Shown here in pieces: positions 35,261-47,902 of a DNA stretch of 64,000 nt. The notes beneath the pieces were generated by a model. That model saw only the letters and a list, made by a program, of their open reading frames with translations. It ran no database searches and was not told where the DNA came from. The stretch spans positions 30,158,001 to 30,222,000 of the forward strand of contig NC_088106.1 of the NCBI RefSeq assembly GCF_036370855.1, in the 5' to 3' direction. This stretch comes from Dromaius novaehollandiae (taxonomy: Eukaryota > Chordata > Aves > Casuariiformes > Dromaiidae). Every line of letters starts with the position of its first letter. The first letter of the stretch is position 1. The position numbers and the translations under genes were made by a program.

Positions 35261-38200
35261 GATAAAGAGACATGGCATGGCTTATACGAACACGTGCGAC
35301 CACTGGGCTGTTGGAAAGTACTTGTTATTGGTCTGGTATCTACATCTGACTGGTGATTCAGGTCATTTGCTGTTGCTTCTGAGCCCGGATTGGTGATGGG
35401 GCTTTTTTTTTCTTTTGTAGAGAGCAAGAAATACGGATTTGCGTAGCAGCAAACGTACCTCGTCAAGCAGGAATCCCCGGCTCCTCCGCAAAGGTGCCGG
35501 GTTGAGCAAAGAGCTGCCGCTCGTACGGGCCGCGCGGGTTGGCAAGCCTTGCCGAGGTGACTCCAACCTCTGGTAGAGCAGTCAGACTGAAGATCTTCGG
35601 TGTTCACCTACACGCGTGACAGTCAAGTTTCTGCAGCAGCCGACCAGCGCTGCCCATACATCTCCAGGAGCCAACACACCAAAGCAATACGTTCTCTGCC
35701 TGTCAGCAGAGCTGCACCTGGGAAGATATATGAGCCACATTTCGTTTCCCTCTGTTATACTGGCCGCCTCCATCCTGGCCGACAAGAAACAGGAATGGGC
35801 CCGAGGCCTGAGGCCTAGCGGGTGGGTTGCACTCCCATCTCATCAACTGGAGCTATTTGCCTGCTTGAGCAATTACAGCCCCAACAAACAAACAGCTCAA
35901 GGTGGCCCAAAGGTACCTCCAGACAGTGTCCAGCTGGCCACGGAGGGAGAGAAAGCTCATTATCGCTGGAGTACAACTTGCAAGGCTGGGCCTGGGCTGG
36001 GCAGTGACGTGAGGGGATGCGGATGAGAGCAGGGGAGGAGGGGGAGCTGTGGCCAGCCTTCCTCTTCTATGTACTGTGGTCAGGCTGCTGGGGACGGGAA
36101 ACTTGTCTGATTACTAGCCAAACAATAATGAGCAGCGCTATTTAACACATCCAATTACTGCTGTTATTCAGTGGGCAGAGGCCAACGTGAGAATGAAAAC
36201 ACAGAAGGAGCAGAGAGATCTTTGCCTGGGAAAGCATGGAGGAGTCTTGTAATGCTCTGCCCTGAAAAGGGATTTAATCAGCAGCTACAAATTTGCAGGG
36301 CAAGAAAAAAGAATGACTTCTTTGTCCACTGCACTGCCTTTTCAGGCTTTCCCCAATGTGGGGCACACAGATAACCACACTGATCACCACCTCCCCCAGG
36401 AAGGACTACTTGCATACACTGCATTAGGCTATCACTCTGATCTAAACACAGTTCCAGGCATAAGCCCAAATGAAACATCTTCATTTCCTTTTCACGCCTT
36501 GACTATTGTGATCATATGGCTGCGATCAGGCCATCTCCCAGACCTGCAAAACACAGGGAGAATAGGCCACTCCACTTCTATATCCAAACTGTTATATCCT
36601 CTTCCCTCCCCAGTCCTGCTTAATGCTGTGGGTTTTTTTTTTTTCATATGGCAGCTGGGCCTATGTGGTTCTTGCACTGGTAGACCTGCCAGGGAGCACT
36701 TTTGGAGTTTTTAAACCAAACGAGTTATTGTTGCACAGTTTTACCAGGATAAAGATAACTTCGCACCACATTAGCTTAGTGCTAGTAAACTCAGTGCTTT
36801 GGGTTGCAGTGGTACGAGAAACTATGTAATGATACCCTTGTGTCCTCAGCCAGGGGGTCTTTCTGCTTTATCTCCACCAGCATCGTGGAACTGGTGCAAT
36901 TTTTGTGCAGATGAGCCTTGAGCATAGCTAACCACGGAACAGATCACCAGGAGATGAATTCATTTCTCCATAAACTGAAGTCCCTAAATCACAGCTGAGT
37001 GGTGTCAAAAAGATCAGCCCTGGCTCAGCCCAGAGGGCTGCATTCACTGCAGGATGCTGGCCACTTAGTGTGGAGGAGGAGGTTCACCCCAGAGGAATTA
37101 ACTGGTCCCACGTGCTCCCCCAGTTGATACGAATCTCCCCATTTTGTAGGATTGACTTGCTCACCAGAATCACAGGTGATTATTGGTCCCCTTTGTGTTT
37201 TTACATTGCTTCCCATAATGCTCCAGGGATTCATAACAACTAACCAGCTCAGTATCAAGCTGCATAAATGTGTCAGTCAATGACACATGAAGAGATATCC
37301 TCTCAAATGAATCAAAGCAGAGGAAATAAATAGTTTAGCCCCTTTCTTTGCTATTATTCCTCTATTAACACGAGGGTCTTTTCCTGCCAGATGCTAGTGA
37401 GTTTCTAGAAGAACACCACCACTGAGATGAAGCTAAAAGTGGACAATTTTATTTCTGCACACATGCTGCTCTTCAGAGACGTGTCCCCAAAACTGATTCC
37501 AAATATGAGGAAGAACCAGGAAAAGAAAATTTTCCTTCTGATGTGGCTTCTTCCAGCCAGCTACTGGCTGGATTTCGTGTTACAGTAAGGAAGTTTTTGA
37601 CTGTGTGCCAAGCCATCTGGTGATCCCCATCACTGTTGTAACACATGCAGAGAATGGAGTTTTTTCTTCAGTTTACAGATCAGGATTCTTTTCTAATTAA
37701 TCAGTCCTCATTGTTTATTTAGTCACCTACCAATAGATATTGTAGCCCAAAGATTCTCTTTCTGACTCATGCAGTGTCTTTAATCTCATTACCTGCTAGG
37801 TATGCGGCTGGTGATCTGAGTCAGAGGGCTTCGCTCCTGATGCCCGGCAGAATCTCAGGGCCATGTCATCCAGAAACAAAGCAGGACGGGAATGTCCAAG
37901 GGCAAAGGGAGAAGGCAGTTTCAGAGAATTCAGAATCTTATTTTATCTCATTTTTATTTATCACTGGAAAGAGTATTCTTGTCAGATAAAAACCCAGCAG
38001 GATTCCTTGCTGATAGTAAAAGAGGGAAAAATGTGGAGCAGAACTGACTCTCCACCTTGTTGATCCTTCATTCGCTTTTCTTTTCCCTCGCAGGCGTTGC
38101 AGAGTTGCCGAGCCTCAGCCCTGGTGGCAAAGGCTCTGACTCACTTCGCTGAAGTCCAGGTCACTAATCCCAGGTAGAAAGAAAAGCTGAAATACAGAGG

Positions 38201-41200
38201 TATGTGGAGGCCAAAGTACCACCCAGCTATCAGTGTTCAGACTGGGACGTAAAGACGAGGTAGTTGCCCTGCATGTCCACAACCATGGGCTGCTTGTTCC
38301 CTGTGTCAGCCCCATGGCACTGGGGTGGACGAGGAGCTCACATCCCTCAGGAGCTTTGGTCTCAAAGTCTGATATCTCTGAATGAAATTAAGAGGAAAAA
38401 TAGAGCCTGTTGGAAATGAAAGACTTCTGTACAGGCTCCTCTACCGAGGTAGACTCGGTGCCTCATACTTTAAGAGTTACTATCCCTTTGGTCATAGTAA
38501 AGCTGGGCAGAGCAGTTTCAAATATATTTGTCCTTCCATCAGAATCTGGGTTTTATTTTTGTAGACCTGGATTGCTGGATTGATACCAGAATTGCACACT
38601 GTTTTGTTTTTTCTTTTTTTTTTTTTTTTGAAATCTTTGCACGATTTCTAAAGCAAGAGTGCAAAAAGCTGTTGGCTGTTTGTGAAACTGTTATGCATTT
38701 CCATTTCTCTGTTGCTGTCATATGATATTTGTGTTTTGAGCCCTGTTCCCTAGGAAGGGCTTTTTATTCTAATGCAGAAAATTTCAAGGATGCAAATGCA
38801 TTTTCTTTTTTCCCTTGCAAAATAGCAATGTTCCTCCTCCAGAAATTTTCCATTTAAAAAATAGTTTTAGCAATATTCCACATTCTGGAACCCTAAATAA
38901 AACCAAAACCATGCCTCACAAAAGGGAAAAAGGAAGAGAAAACATGACCATTGAAGAGGAGAATTGAGATGAAATGCAGCGGAGAGAGTGGGTATAGCAG
39001 TGTTTTTCTACTTTAAGCTAGTGTTCATGAGAACAAATGCTCTAAAATATCAGGGTGCTACTGCACCCACAATGTTTTAGCATCATAGGTAAAAGAGTCA
39101 GGTCCTGCCCCATCCTTCCTTTTCCCCTCAGGTGTTGCAGCATCACAGCTGAACTGAGTCTGCTTAGAAAAACAGGCTGGAGCTCTTTAAAGGGAAGTGC
39201 TAATGCCCTGCTTTACCCTTCTGGGAACTCCTCTAAGCGAGGAGTCAGGCAGCAGCAGGTATTTTGGCTGTGGGCGATGGGTGGGGAGGAGGTGAGGGCA
39301 GCTCCCGGAGCAGAGGGAGTGGTGAAGGCTGCTTCAGGAGTGAAATGGGAGCAAGCTGAGGACAGCCAGGCTGGGAATGTGGGGGCTGGATGGGGTTTGT
39401 GGAGGTTGTTGAAGGCCTGGGGATATGCAGAGGGGGGTCTCTGATCTCTCGACCTGGCAATGTAATAGGTTCAGAAGGGCCTGGGCCCACTGGGGCTCCT
39501 TCTTGAGCACGTGAATCACTGCCTTTTTCTTTCTGTTTGCACTGCTTCCCCACTCTTTTCAATCCAAATGCTTTAGCAATGCAGTGTGTGGCTTGCAGCA
39601 GGCTAGGATCCTGGCAACAAGCGTTTCTGCACAAACTAACCTGGTGTTGGACAAATATTTTAGCATTGGTGTTAAAATCTGCTCTTCCTCCTTTGAGGAG
39701 CTGTCTGGGTATTCCTGCTAACTCATGCCTCAGTTTCCCTGGCAAAGAGTGGGGCTGGCAGTGTGAGCTGCCTCTGTAAAACACTCTGTGTGAAAAGCTG
39801 TGAGCAGAGAAGACAGGTCCCAGCTGCTCCGAAATAGCTCAATGCCAGTGAAGTGAAAGAAACCAGATTGCAGCGTGCGCCAGCTGAGGCTCTAGCTGCT
39901 GATTCAAATTGTGTGGGACAGTGAAAGAGCAAACTGACTGCAGACCCTAGGTGGGAGGACCTGGGTAGAGACTGATGTGTCCAGTTTTGGGGAGGTGCCT
40001 CCTGGCCTTTGGGAATGACTGATAGATGACCGGAGCTGTAAAGTGTCCAAGAATAAGCCAGCTATGCAACATGAATGTAAAATGTTAAATTCTTGGTGCT
40101 CATGAGACTGCCATGAGGTCAAGATACCATGATGTAAGAGCCCTGGGACAGGGGTGGGTCTGTGCTGGAGCATCCTCAAGGGAAGGATTGTCCTGCTCCT
40201 GTGGAGGATGCTAGAGGTGGAGGGACCTGGGACTGCCTGATGCTGAGCTCCTGGACTTGTGACAAGCAGCAGAGCTATAAGATAGGCTCAGCTGATGTGT
40301 CCTTTCTGACACCCTCACCACCACCCCATCCCAAATCAAAACAACAGCAATGTTTTTATGTGGCAGAGGGAATGAATTTTCAAAGCTCTGCCTGGGGATT
40401 TATCTTATATTTAACTTATACTGCAGTCAATGGAAGCTGGGTGGCTAAATCTTTGTGCCGTGCTTTGAAATCTTCCCCGTAAGTTTTCAACGGTGCAGCA
40501 GGAAAGGCGTGAGCCCTCTGCTCCCTCCGCTTACATGTGAGCAGTGCTAACACCACTCCTGCCTCCCCATGTGACTGGGAGGGGCTGTGCTCGAACTGGG
40601 CATCCTTTCTTTGAAGTGGAGCAAAATCCTAAAGCTTTCATTCTGAGAGTGCAAATCACTGCTAAAAGCTCTCCCCTCTCTGACCCCCATCTAGGAAACT
40701 CTAATCCAGCCTTGCTGGCTTCACCACAAGGGGCTTTTTTTGCCTATGGTGACCTTTGCGTTCAAGCATGGCCGACTCCGCCTGGAAACAATACAGCTGT
40801 CCCCTTGAATCAAGAGGTTTATGCTGACATATATACATATATATTTTCCCTCCACACAGTTTCTCCTATTTTGTCATGATGGACACTGGTCTCAAAAAGC
40901 CTGTGATGCATCCAGCCTGTTCAGGTTAGCTAGGACAGGCTTCTCTGCAGCATTGCAGGAGCTGATTGCTCTGGTTACCATGCAGCCCTGAAGGAAGCCA
41001 AACTGCGAGTGCACGAAGTGCAAGAGCCATGGGCTTCTGCTGGATCCCAGCCACAGCTCTCCTGGGCAATGTTGACCCAGCTTCACGGCTATGTGAGGGA
41101 GTTGTGGCTGCCAGGACAAGGTGACTGTTTAAAGTAGTGACTGCCAAAATGAACAAAATGCCAGTGAGGGGTGTGGGGAGCAGACATGTTCCTTGGCCAT

Positions 41201-43109
41201 TGGAGAAAATCCAGGAATTCCTGAATTTTCCATGAATGTTGGGCTTTCTGCCAGAGCACGAGAAGCTGCCAAATCATGGATTTCCCAGTGTTAATCTGGG
41301 GAACTGAGCGATTAGTGCTCAGTTGCCTTGGGGCCTAAGAGACTAAAAGACGCAGACAAGCACCACTGCACTCACTGCTGCTCCTTCTCTCTTCACCCCC
41401 GTGATGGTGCTAAGCATGTTATCTGCACAAGGCGCTCTGCTTGTCAAGAGCCACAGCCCCCTTTGAGACCAGACTGGAGCACAGCAGCCAGAGGAGGGAG
41501 GGCACGCAGGTTTTGGCATGATTTCTTTCAGTCTGCAGCAAGGAGCCCAGCGGCAGGGCTGGGGAAAGCTCTCTGCGGAAATGCAGCCAGGAGAGCTGGG
41601 ATTGGTAACTGAAGGCCAGACTGCTGGCTCGTTCTGCTCGCGTCCCTGGTTCAGTGCAAGCAGAAAGCAGTGGTCTGGGACTCTTCCCCTACTACGTAAG
41701 ATGATATCAGAAGGCAATATATTTCCAGCTTGTGCCCACAGAGCGGCCTTGTAAACCCTGTCTACATCTAAAACTTAATGCCCTGTAGGGACAATGGAGA
41801 TTCAAAGTCTTTTTCTGGTTTCTCGCTGCTTGCCCAAGAGACCCCTCAGTATTACCCAATGACCTGTTTTATCTGCCTACAGCCAAGTCCTCGCTGGCCA
41901 CTGCTGGCATTTGGCTATGGGGTTCCCACGTGGCTGCAATGTTGTTATGGGCACATTAAGAGTTCACTGGTACCCTTCTGGAAAATGGACTCATCACAGC
42001 TGGAGAGACACAGATCTAGCAAACAGTTAATGGTAAATTAAAAATGAATTTGCCCCAGTTGACCAAAATTTCCAAAAGACAGACAAAAGCTCTGTTTAAT
42101 GAGGATGTCTCAAGTGCCCTGCTATCTCTGGCAGCTTCCCAAGGGTCTCCTGTCCTGGATCATTCCCAGGGCTGCTCCTTCCCTACCCCTCTTGCTAAAG
42201 CTGGAGCCACTGCTGGCCGTGCACCTCTTCCTTCCCCAGCTCCAGGCACCATTGAGGTGACAGTGTTTGTTTCTCCCTTAACCTCATTCTTGTCTCTCCA
42301 GGTCAGACATCGGGCCGTGAGGCAGTGGCCACTGGGATTAGGCTGTCTCCTTTTGCTTCCATTTTAGACCACTGTTCCATAAAGTTCCTGGATTTAAGCT
42401 CCTTCCCCTGGCCATTGCCTACTTAAAACACAGTGACCACCTTTCCAGAGTTACGTGTCCCTGACATGCTAGTTGCACATACTGCTTTTAAGAGCTTTAC
42501 TTTGCTGTGAGACCTTGTGTGGTACCAGTGCACACAGACTAGTCCAAAGAGGCACAAAGCAGGAACTTCTCTGCCCAGCATCAGCACAGTGGCTTGCACA
42601 TCAGGGGAAGAGAGGGGGGCAGTTCTGTCCCCAGAGCAGAGGACGAAGCATTTGTCCTCCCTGGGAGCAATGTGATCCACCCCAATAGGACTGTCTTCCA
42701 TTGGGGGGGGGGCTAGACCTTGCCATGCTTGTGTTGGGCAGCTGCCCTGTGCTGTGAGTCAGAGCTGCAAGAGCTGGCCTGGAAAAAGTAGACCTTTCCT
42801 CTTATTAAAGTCAAATGCACCCTGTGCCTTTAGTCATCTTATTTATTTTCATTTGGGTGGCAGGGCTGATCTCCCGCTGTACTTAAGTCTGTTTTCCTCG
42901 CCTTTTTTAGAGACTCTTTAATACTTTGTATTGTTCATGTTTTATTTCATCATCTTGTTTATTTTCCTCTAAGGCCAACGTTCTTTCATCTCCCTAAGAC
43001 TTTCTCTCCCCCCTGCCCCTGACCGAGTCTCCCTTTAGCTTCTTATTTTTCCCTTTAAGTACCCTTTTGCTTATTTGGTATTGTACCAAATCAGTGTACA
43101 GCTTCACGC
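35261..43109. other. Gene-free stretch
   Basis: Apart from the weak element at 36.1 kb I see nothing definite. Frames of up to 179 codons (39,245-39,784, minus) match no known family and overlap others. A possible MIR scrap (atgcctcagtttccctggc, about 39,725) is too short to call. Confidence 0.55.
36090..36200. promoter_or_regulatory. Short AT-rich block with SOX-like core (weak candidate element)
   Basis: AACAATAATG (36,121-36,130) followed by CCAATTACTGCTGTTATT combines a SOX core with homeodomain-type cores in non-repetitive DNA. Weak evidence. Confidence 0.2.
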
Positions 43110-43335
43110 TTGTCACTCGGCCGCGCGGCGAGGCTGCTCGGCTGGCACGGCGGCAGCACGGCGCAGGGCTGTCCCGGCCGTGCCGAGCCCGGGACCGGCG
43201 GGGCTGCGCACCGGGACCGGCCGGCTCCGCACCGCCGGGCTGCGCGCCCGGACCGCCCGGGCAGGCCGGGGCCGGCCCCGCGAGCAGCGCTCCCGCTGCC
43301 CAGGAGAGGGCACTGGCGCAGCAGCCCAGGGCCTC
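43110..43335. promoter_or_regulatory. Orphan CpG island in the upstream gene desert
   Basis: About 220 bp of dense CpG lies in otherwise ordinary AT-richer DNA, about 18 kb upstream of SOX14. It contains repeated GGGACCGGC / CCGGGACCGG-like motifs. No coding gene is nearby. It could be the promoter of an unannotated non-coding RNA or a CpG-rich poised enhancer. Confidence 0.6.
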
Positions 43336-46239
43336 TTTATTGCTGTCTGCAGCTATTTAAGTTTTTTTTTCTTTTTCTTTTTTTTCCTGCTGCCTAGGCT
43401 CTGATTTGCTCCTCCTCCCCGTGGATAAATATCTCCCCCTTCCCCCGCCCTTTTTTTTGTAAAATATTTTTTTCTCCCATTCCTCCCTAAGTCTATCCGT
43501 GGCAAACCCCCTTTCTGCTAGTCCTCTCTTCCAGCCTGATCCTGTTGCCGGAGCTTCAGATGCTCAGCATAGTGTTGGACATCTGCAAGTGTCTGCACTG
43601 GTGCACTAGGCAAGAGGTAGGCTGGGAGGATCACGTGCGGAGTGCCGGGCCTTGTCGCAGCTTGTCTGCCTTTGCAGCAGCACACGGCATGCTGGAGTCA
43701 CAGGGAGAGACTTCCCTGGACGCAGCGACACCTGAAATAGCTTCCTGCCTGCTCCTGTTCACCACAGCCCTCACAGATACAGCAGCACGGAGGTGGCTGA
43801 CGGTCACCTTTACATCCCCTGCCTCTCTTTCCTCTTCCCTGTCCCGCCTCCTTAAGGCCCAGTGCGAGATGATGCTCAGCATTGCAGCCTGCTGTTAAAA
43901 CCCTGCTTTCTCAGGAGCAGCTCTTCCACCAGCTACCCACTACCAAGGGCAGCCAGAGGCCTTTCCCCTCCCCAGCGAGGGATCTTTTCCTCTTGGTTTC
44001 AGCAGGAGCAGGGGCAGTCCCAGAGTGCAGCTGCTAAGTAAAACACTGCATGGAGCCTAAAAATAGCTGCTGTGCGTCTGATCTGCGTCAGCTGAGCTAA
44101 ATTTTCAAGTGCAGTTGTGCTCTGGAAAGAGACACCCTTGCTTGCAGTTTATTCCTGCATTCGGATGCTTCTTGTTTTCAGCAAATCCTGATTGAATGTG
44201 CCCAGTCCAGGAGGGGATCAGTGGCTTTCCTAACTGCCTGCTTGGCAAATTAGGGCAGGGGTGGTGTACGAGCTGGTTCTGGTTTCCTCAGACAGTATTT
44301 TTTGGGTAAACTTATTGTTTGCTGGGAAGTTGTCCTGATCTGCCCAGGGGAACAATAAAACTGGCTTGAATCTCTGTGTTCAGAGACAAGTCAGGCTTCC
44401 TCTTGTTGTGCCCTGGCTCTGTGCACAGGACTGGACCCTGGATTTCTATGGTTATTGCTCCAAATCCAGAAGAGTGAGTGATGGAAGAGCTGCGCAAGTG
44501 CAGAAATGGTTGTCATCTCTCAGGAGTCATCATGTGGTCAAGACCTGTTTTTTTTCTGTGATGAGGGATCCTCCTGAAAAACTCTGCAGCATCTGGAGTA
44601 TGTTGTGCCAGGCACAGGACACACGCACCTTTTAATGGACCGAGCACCAAGTGATGGATTGGAAGTATTTTTCATTTAGGCTTGCAAAGGCTGCGGGAAT
44701 AAGGACAATGAGGCTGGGCTGGTAGTTTGGAAGATGAACTTTCCATTACCTCTGAATGAGCCTCTTTCAGTCTCTTTTTACCTTAATTGTATTACTGGTC
44801 ATTCTGATCAGTGCAAACTCTGCTAGAATTAAGGGCAGATTTTCAACTGCATTCAGGGGCCTGAATGCAGCATGGGATTTTCAAACTGCCTAGACCTGTG
44901 GGCTTCTAAAGCTGCTAAGAGGTGCTGCTTTTTACCTCCAGATAGTCTAAATACATCTAAAAACTTGCACCAACATGTTTCTTACTGCACTCCTCCTCAT
45001 TTTCATTATGTTTCTTAGATGTCCCTCATTTTAAGGAGGATCTTGGTTTGACTCCAAAACTTGCCATAAAGCCTTGCACAAGCCTCCTCATTTTTGTCGT
45101 TGGAAATAATTCCTATGGGAAATAAAGAGCCACGAATAAGAGCTTATAAAGAGGGCTGTCAGTGCCGAAAGCTGGGCTCTTGTGACACTGGAGGTCACGT
45201 ACTTTCCAGGCGGGGCCTGTGTGTGGACCTTGCCAGGCCAAAAGGTGAAGTTATGAAGGCATTCAAGTCTGGATTGATCTTTGCCAAGTGCAATAGCATC
45301 TGGCAGAAGTTCTGGACTGAGTCCTTTCCTCACCCCCAGCTGCTCTCCTTGTCATCATCAGGATCCCCCAAGGACTGTGTCAAAGCACAGGCTCCCCAGG
45401 CTCTGGTAGGGCTGGACATTGTGGTTTGAACATCAGGAAACTTCCAGCTGCAGCTTCATTCTGCATGGTAATGTCATAGCTGGAACTGTCTCCTATTCAA
45501 GGCAGACTGGTTACATGGGACTTTATCTAGAGATAGCCAGAAGTCACGTGTGCTTGCCTTTTTCTTGGGTAACAGGACTGATGGGGTAGGCAGTGAGCCA
45601 TGCTTGATAACAAGTCGTGTCCCGCAGAGCTGTAAGTCTTCCTGCTGCTCTGGTAACATTGAAGGCACCAGATTTGGGAAGGACCCGACTGAAGGAGATC
45701 TGATGATGAAACCTGCATTGGTGTCGAGCTGTCCCACTGCAAAGTTGCTATAGGAGGCTTTAAGTGTTCACCGGGTGGATCTCTACAACAGCAGACGAGA
45801 AGAGGCTGTTCTGCTTACTCTGATCTCCTGCTCGCTGCTGCCCAAAGAAATTCATCCACCCGCACGCCCCATCCACCAAGGCAGGGGTGAGACATTGCTG
45901 TCAGACAGAGCTGCCTGGGTCGGGCACCGTTCTCACGTCCCCCAGACCATCACACGTGGCGGTAATGAACTGGCCCGTCCACAGGGGCACCCACCTCGCC
46001 TCATCCTGTGCACCGCTGTCCCTGTGGGTGGGAGCATTTGGGAAGGGGAAGGGGGAACTTTACAGGTGTCCCCTTGTCCCTGCCCTCTGTATGAGCCCCA
46101 GTGTATTGGAAACGGGAGGAGAGGCCCTCATCTGTGCACACGAAGCCCCCGTACAGCCTTCAGGACTAAGGGCAGGAAGCCAAAATCAAATCTTCCTTTT
46201 CTTTTTTTTTTTCTTTTTTTTTTTTTCCCAGAGTGTATC
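43336..46239. other. Gene-free stretch between the orphan CpG island and the AT-rich block
   Basis: Contains the possible old repeat at 44.8 kb and T-rich runs at 43.36-43.47 kb and 46.2 kb. No gene is recognised. Confidence 0.55.
44825..44915 (+). mobile_element. Possible old interspersed repeat, unclassified
   Basis: GGGCAGATTTTCAACTGCATTCAG, GGGCCTGAATGCAG and GGGATTTTCAAACTGCCTAG resemble a common sauropsid repeat built on GATTTTCAAAG … GGTGCCTAA phrases with internal inverted symmetry. Weak match. Confidence 0.3.
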
Positions 46240-46900
46240 ACTGGCTATTGTCCTTATCAAACAAAGCCCTTTCATCAGAGGTTCTTTAACACACTTTATT
46301 TCTCTTTTATTTTGCTTTGAAATAAGCCGGGCAACAATTAATTTCAGAGAGAGAGAGAGAGAAAGAGAATTCAACAAGGATCTATTACTACTCTCGGCTT
46401 CTATTGCTGTAATGAAAATCTATTTCCTTTCCCTTTTGTGTCCCATATAATTTAATGCCCATTTTATTAATGGTCTGAAATAATTACGGAACCTTTTGTG
46501 ATTCTCAAGTATGTTTCATTTAATTGTGCAATAAACGCCTAATCTCTTCCTCCATCTGAAGCTATTATGGCATTAAAATTAACAATTATGCAGCAATGCG
46601 CCCGGGTCCATAGAAATCACTCCAGATAACTAGACATATATAAATCATTCATGAGAACAATTTCTGAAAAGAGACGAAGGGAGAGAAGAAAAAAATTGTG
46701 TTGAGAATGACATTGGGAAGCCAAGGGCCTGGTCTCTAAGAAGATAGCAACACCTTAAAAAATCTCTTCTTCTTTTTTTCCCCTTTTTTGTTATTATTAT
46801 TTTACTAATTGTGTTCAGTGGCACAGCCCTCTCCCCCCCCCCCATTAGCCTGACAGATATTTTCAGAATTAATTAACCGTTAGCTCAGAGGATAAATTGT
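46240..46900. promoter_or_regulatory. Long AT-rich, TAAT/ATTA-dense block (candidate conserved enhancer)
   Basis: About 650 bp, including 46,430-46,640, is unusually rich in homeodomain cores (ATTTAAT, TTATTAAT, AATTAACAATTATG) and has an AACAAT at about 46,649-46,654. A short GA microsatellite (about 46,347-46,371) and an 11-base C run (46,833-46,843) interrupt it. It borders the orphan CpG island at 47.1 kb. The texture resembles ultraconserved developmental enhancers; untested. Confidence 0.35.
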
Positions 46901-47104
46901 TCATTATCAATTTTTCCCCCCTTCCTTCTTTCTTTCTTTCCTTTTATAGTTTTTTCTTTTTTTTTCTTTCAGGCCAGCAATTACACTCTCCGCCTTTCAC
47001 TGGCAGGTCCTGTTCTGTAGGAGGTAATCCAAATGGGGAAAGTGCTTTTTCTTTCAACCCTATTCACTTCTCCTCTTCCTTTTGTGGGATTTAATAACCA
47101 TGGC

Positions 47105-47320
47105 TGATAGGCGCGCCGTGGACAGAGAGGTTAAGTTTGTTGTCTCAGCACTTTGCTGACGGGCGACAGCGCAGGAATCCTGCCCGCGCGGCCAGCCCTG
47201 CGGGTGCCAGCACCGCTCCCCTCTCCGCTCCCGTCCTCACACCGCACCGCTGCCCGGCCGGAGGCTCCTTGCCCACAGGGGAAGGTCGACCTCCGCGCCC
47301 CGAGGAAAGGGGCTGGGACC
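47105..47320. promoter_or_regulatory. Second orphan CpG island in the upstream desert
   Basis: A GC- and CpG-rich block of about 200 bp begins near the palindrome GGCGCGCC (about 47,111) and directly follows the AT-rich, enhancer-like stretch at 46,240-46,900. No gene is seen. Confidence 0.5.
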
Positions 47321-47816
47321 TTTGTCATTGGCAGGACAATAGCGGTCTCACCTCCTGATGTCGTCGTAGCATCCTCCATCCTAATGTCAGCCCGGCCAGA
47401 ACTGTGCTAGCCTACCTGGCCAGTCTTGCCTTGCTAACGGAGCCGTAATATTTGCATTTCCAAGGGGAGCAGATTGAGGCCACAATGTCTACTTTTGTAG
47501 TGAATTCACTTAGGAATTTCTCTATATTATGGAGAAGAGAGCTGAGGAGCAATAGCAAACTGAGTGGCCAAGGCCCATCAGAGAGGAGATTTTGATCAGC
47601 CACCCCTGACCCAGGAAGACAGCAGCTACGTTTATCCTTAGCGCTGGCTTCCTCTTTCTCCAGGTCTGACAAACCCATCATTGATAATTTCCTTATCCAC
47701 CATATTTACATATTTTTTGTATCACCCATCTTTGTCCTTCCTCCACCACAGTCCAAGTTAAACTAAATGAAGATACAGAAACTAAAAGGCTTCTCCCCAG
47801 CTTGCTTCTCCCTGGA

Positions 47817-47902
47817 AAAGACTATAAACCAATTTTCTAGAGGGTTTTTTTGTATGTTTTTTGGGGGGAGGGGGAGGTGGGGTTATAAAGACTATAAACC
47901 AA
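47817..47902. repeat. 16-bp direct repeat flanking a 54-bp insert
   Basis: AAAGACTATAAACCAA occurs at 47,817-47,832 and again at 47,887-47,902. The sequence between is T-rich then G-rich. It looks like a small insertion with target-site duplication or a local duplication. Confidence 0.8.

Noticed and set aside
39720-39745. Possible MIR scrap (atgcctcagtttccctggc)
   Set aside because: Only about 20 bases match; too short to separate from chance.
39245-39784. 179-codon minus-strand frame
   Set aside because: Overlaps other frames on both strands and shows no family resemblance; proline-rich end typical of chance frames.
43360-43470. T-rich runs after the orphan CpG island as a retroposon poly(A) tail
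   Set aside because: No element body or target-site duplication could be recognised.
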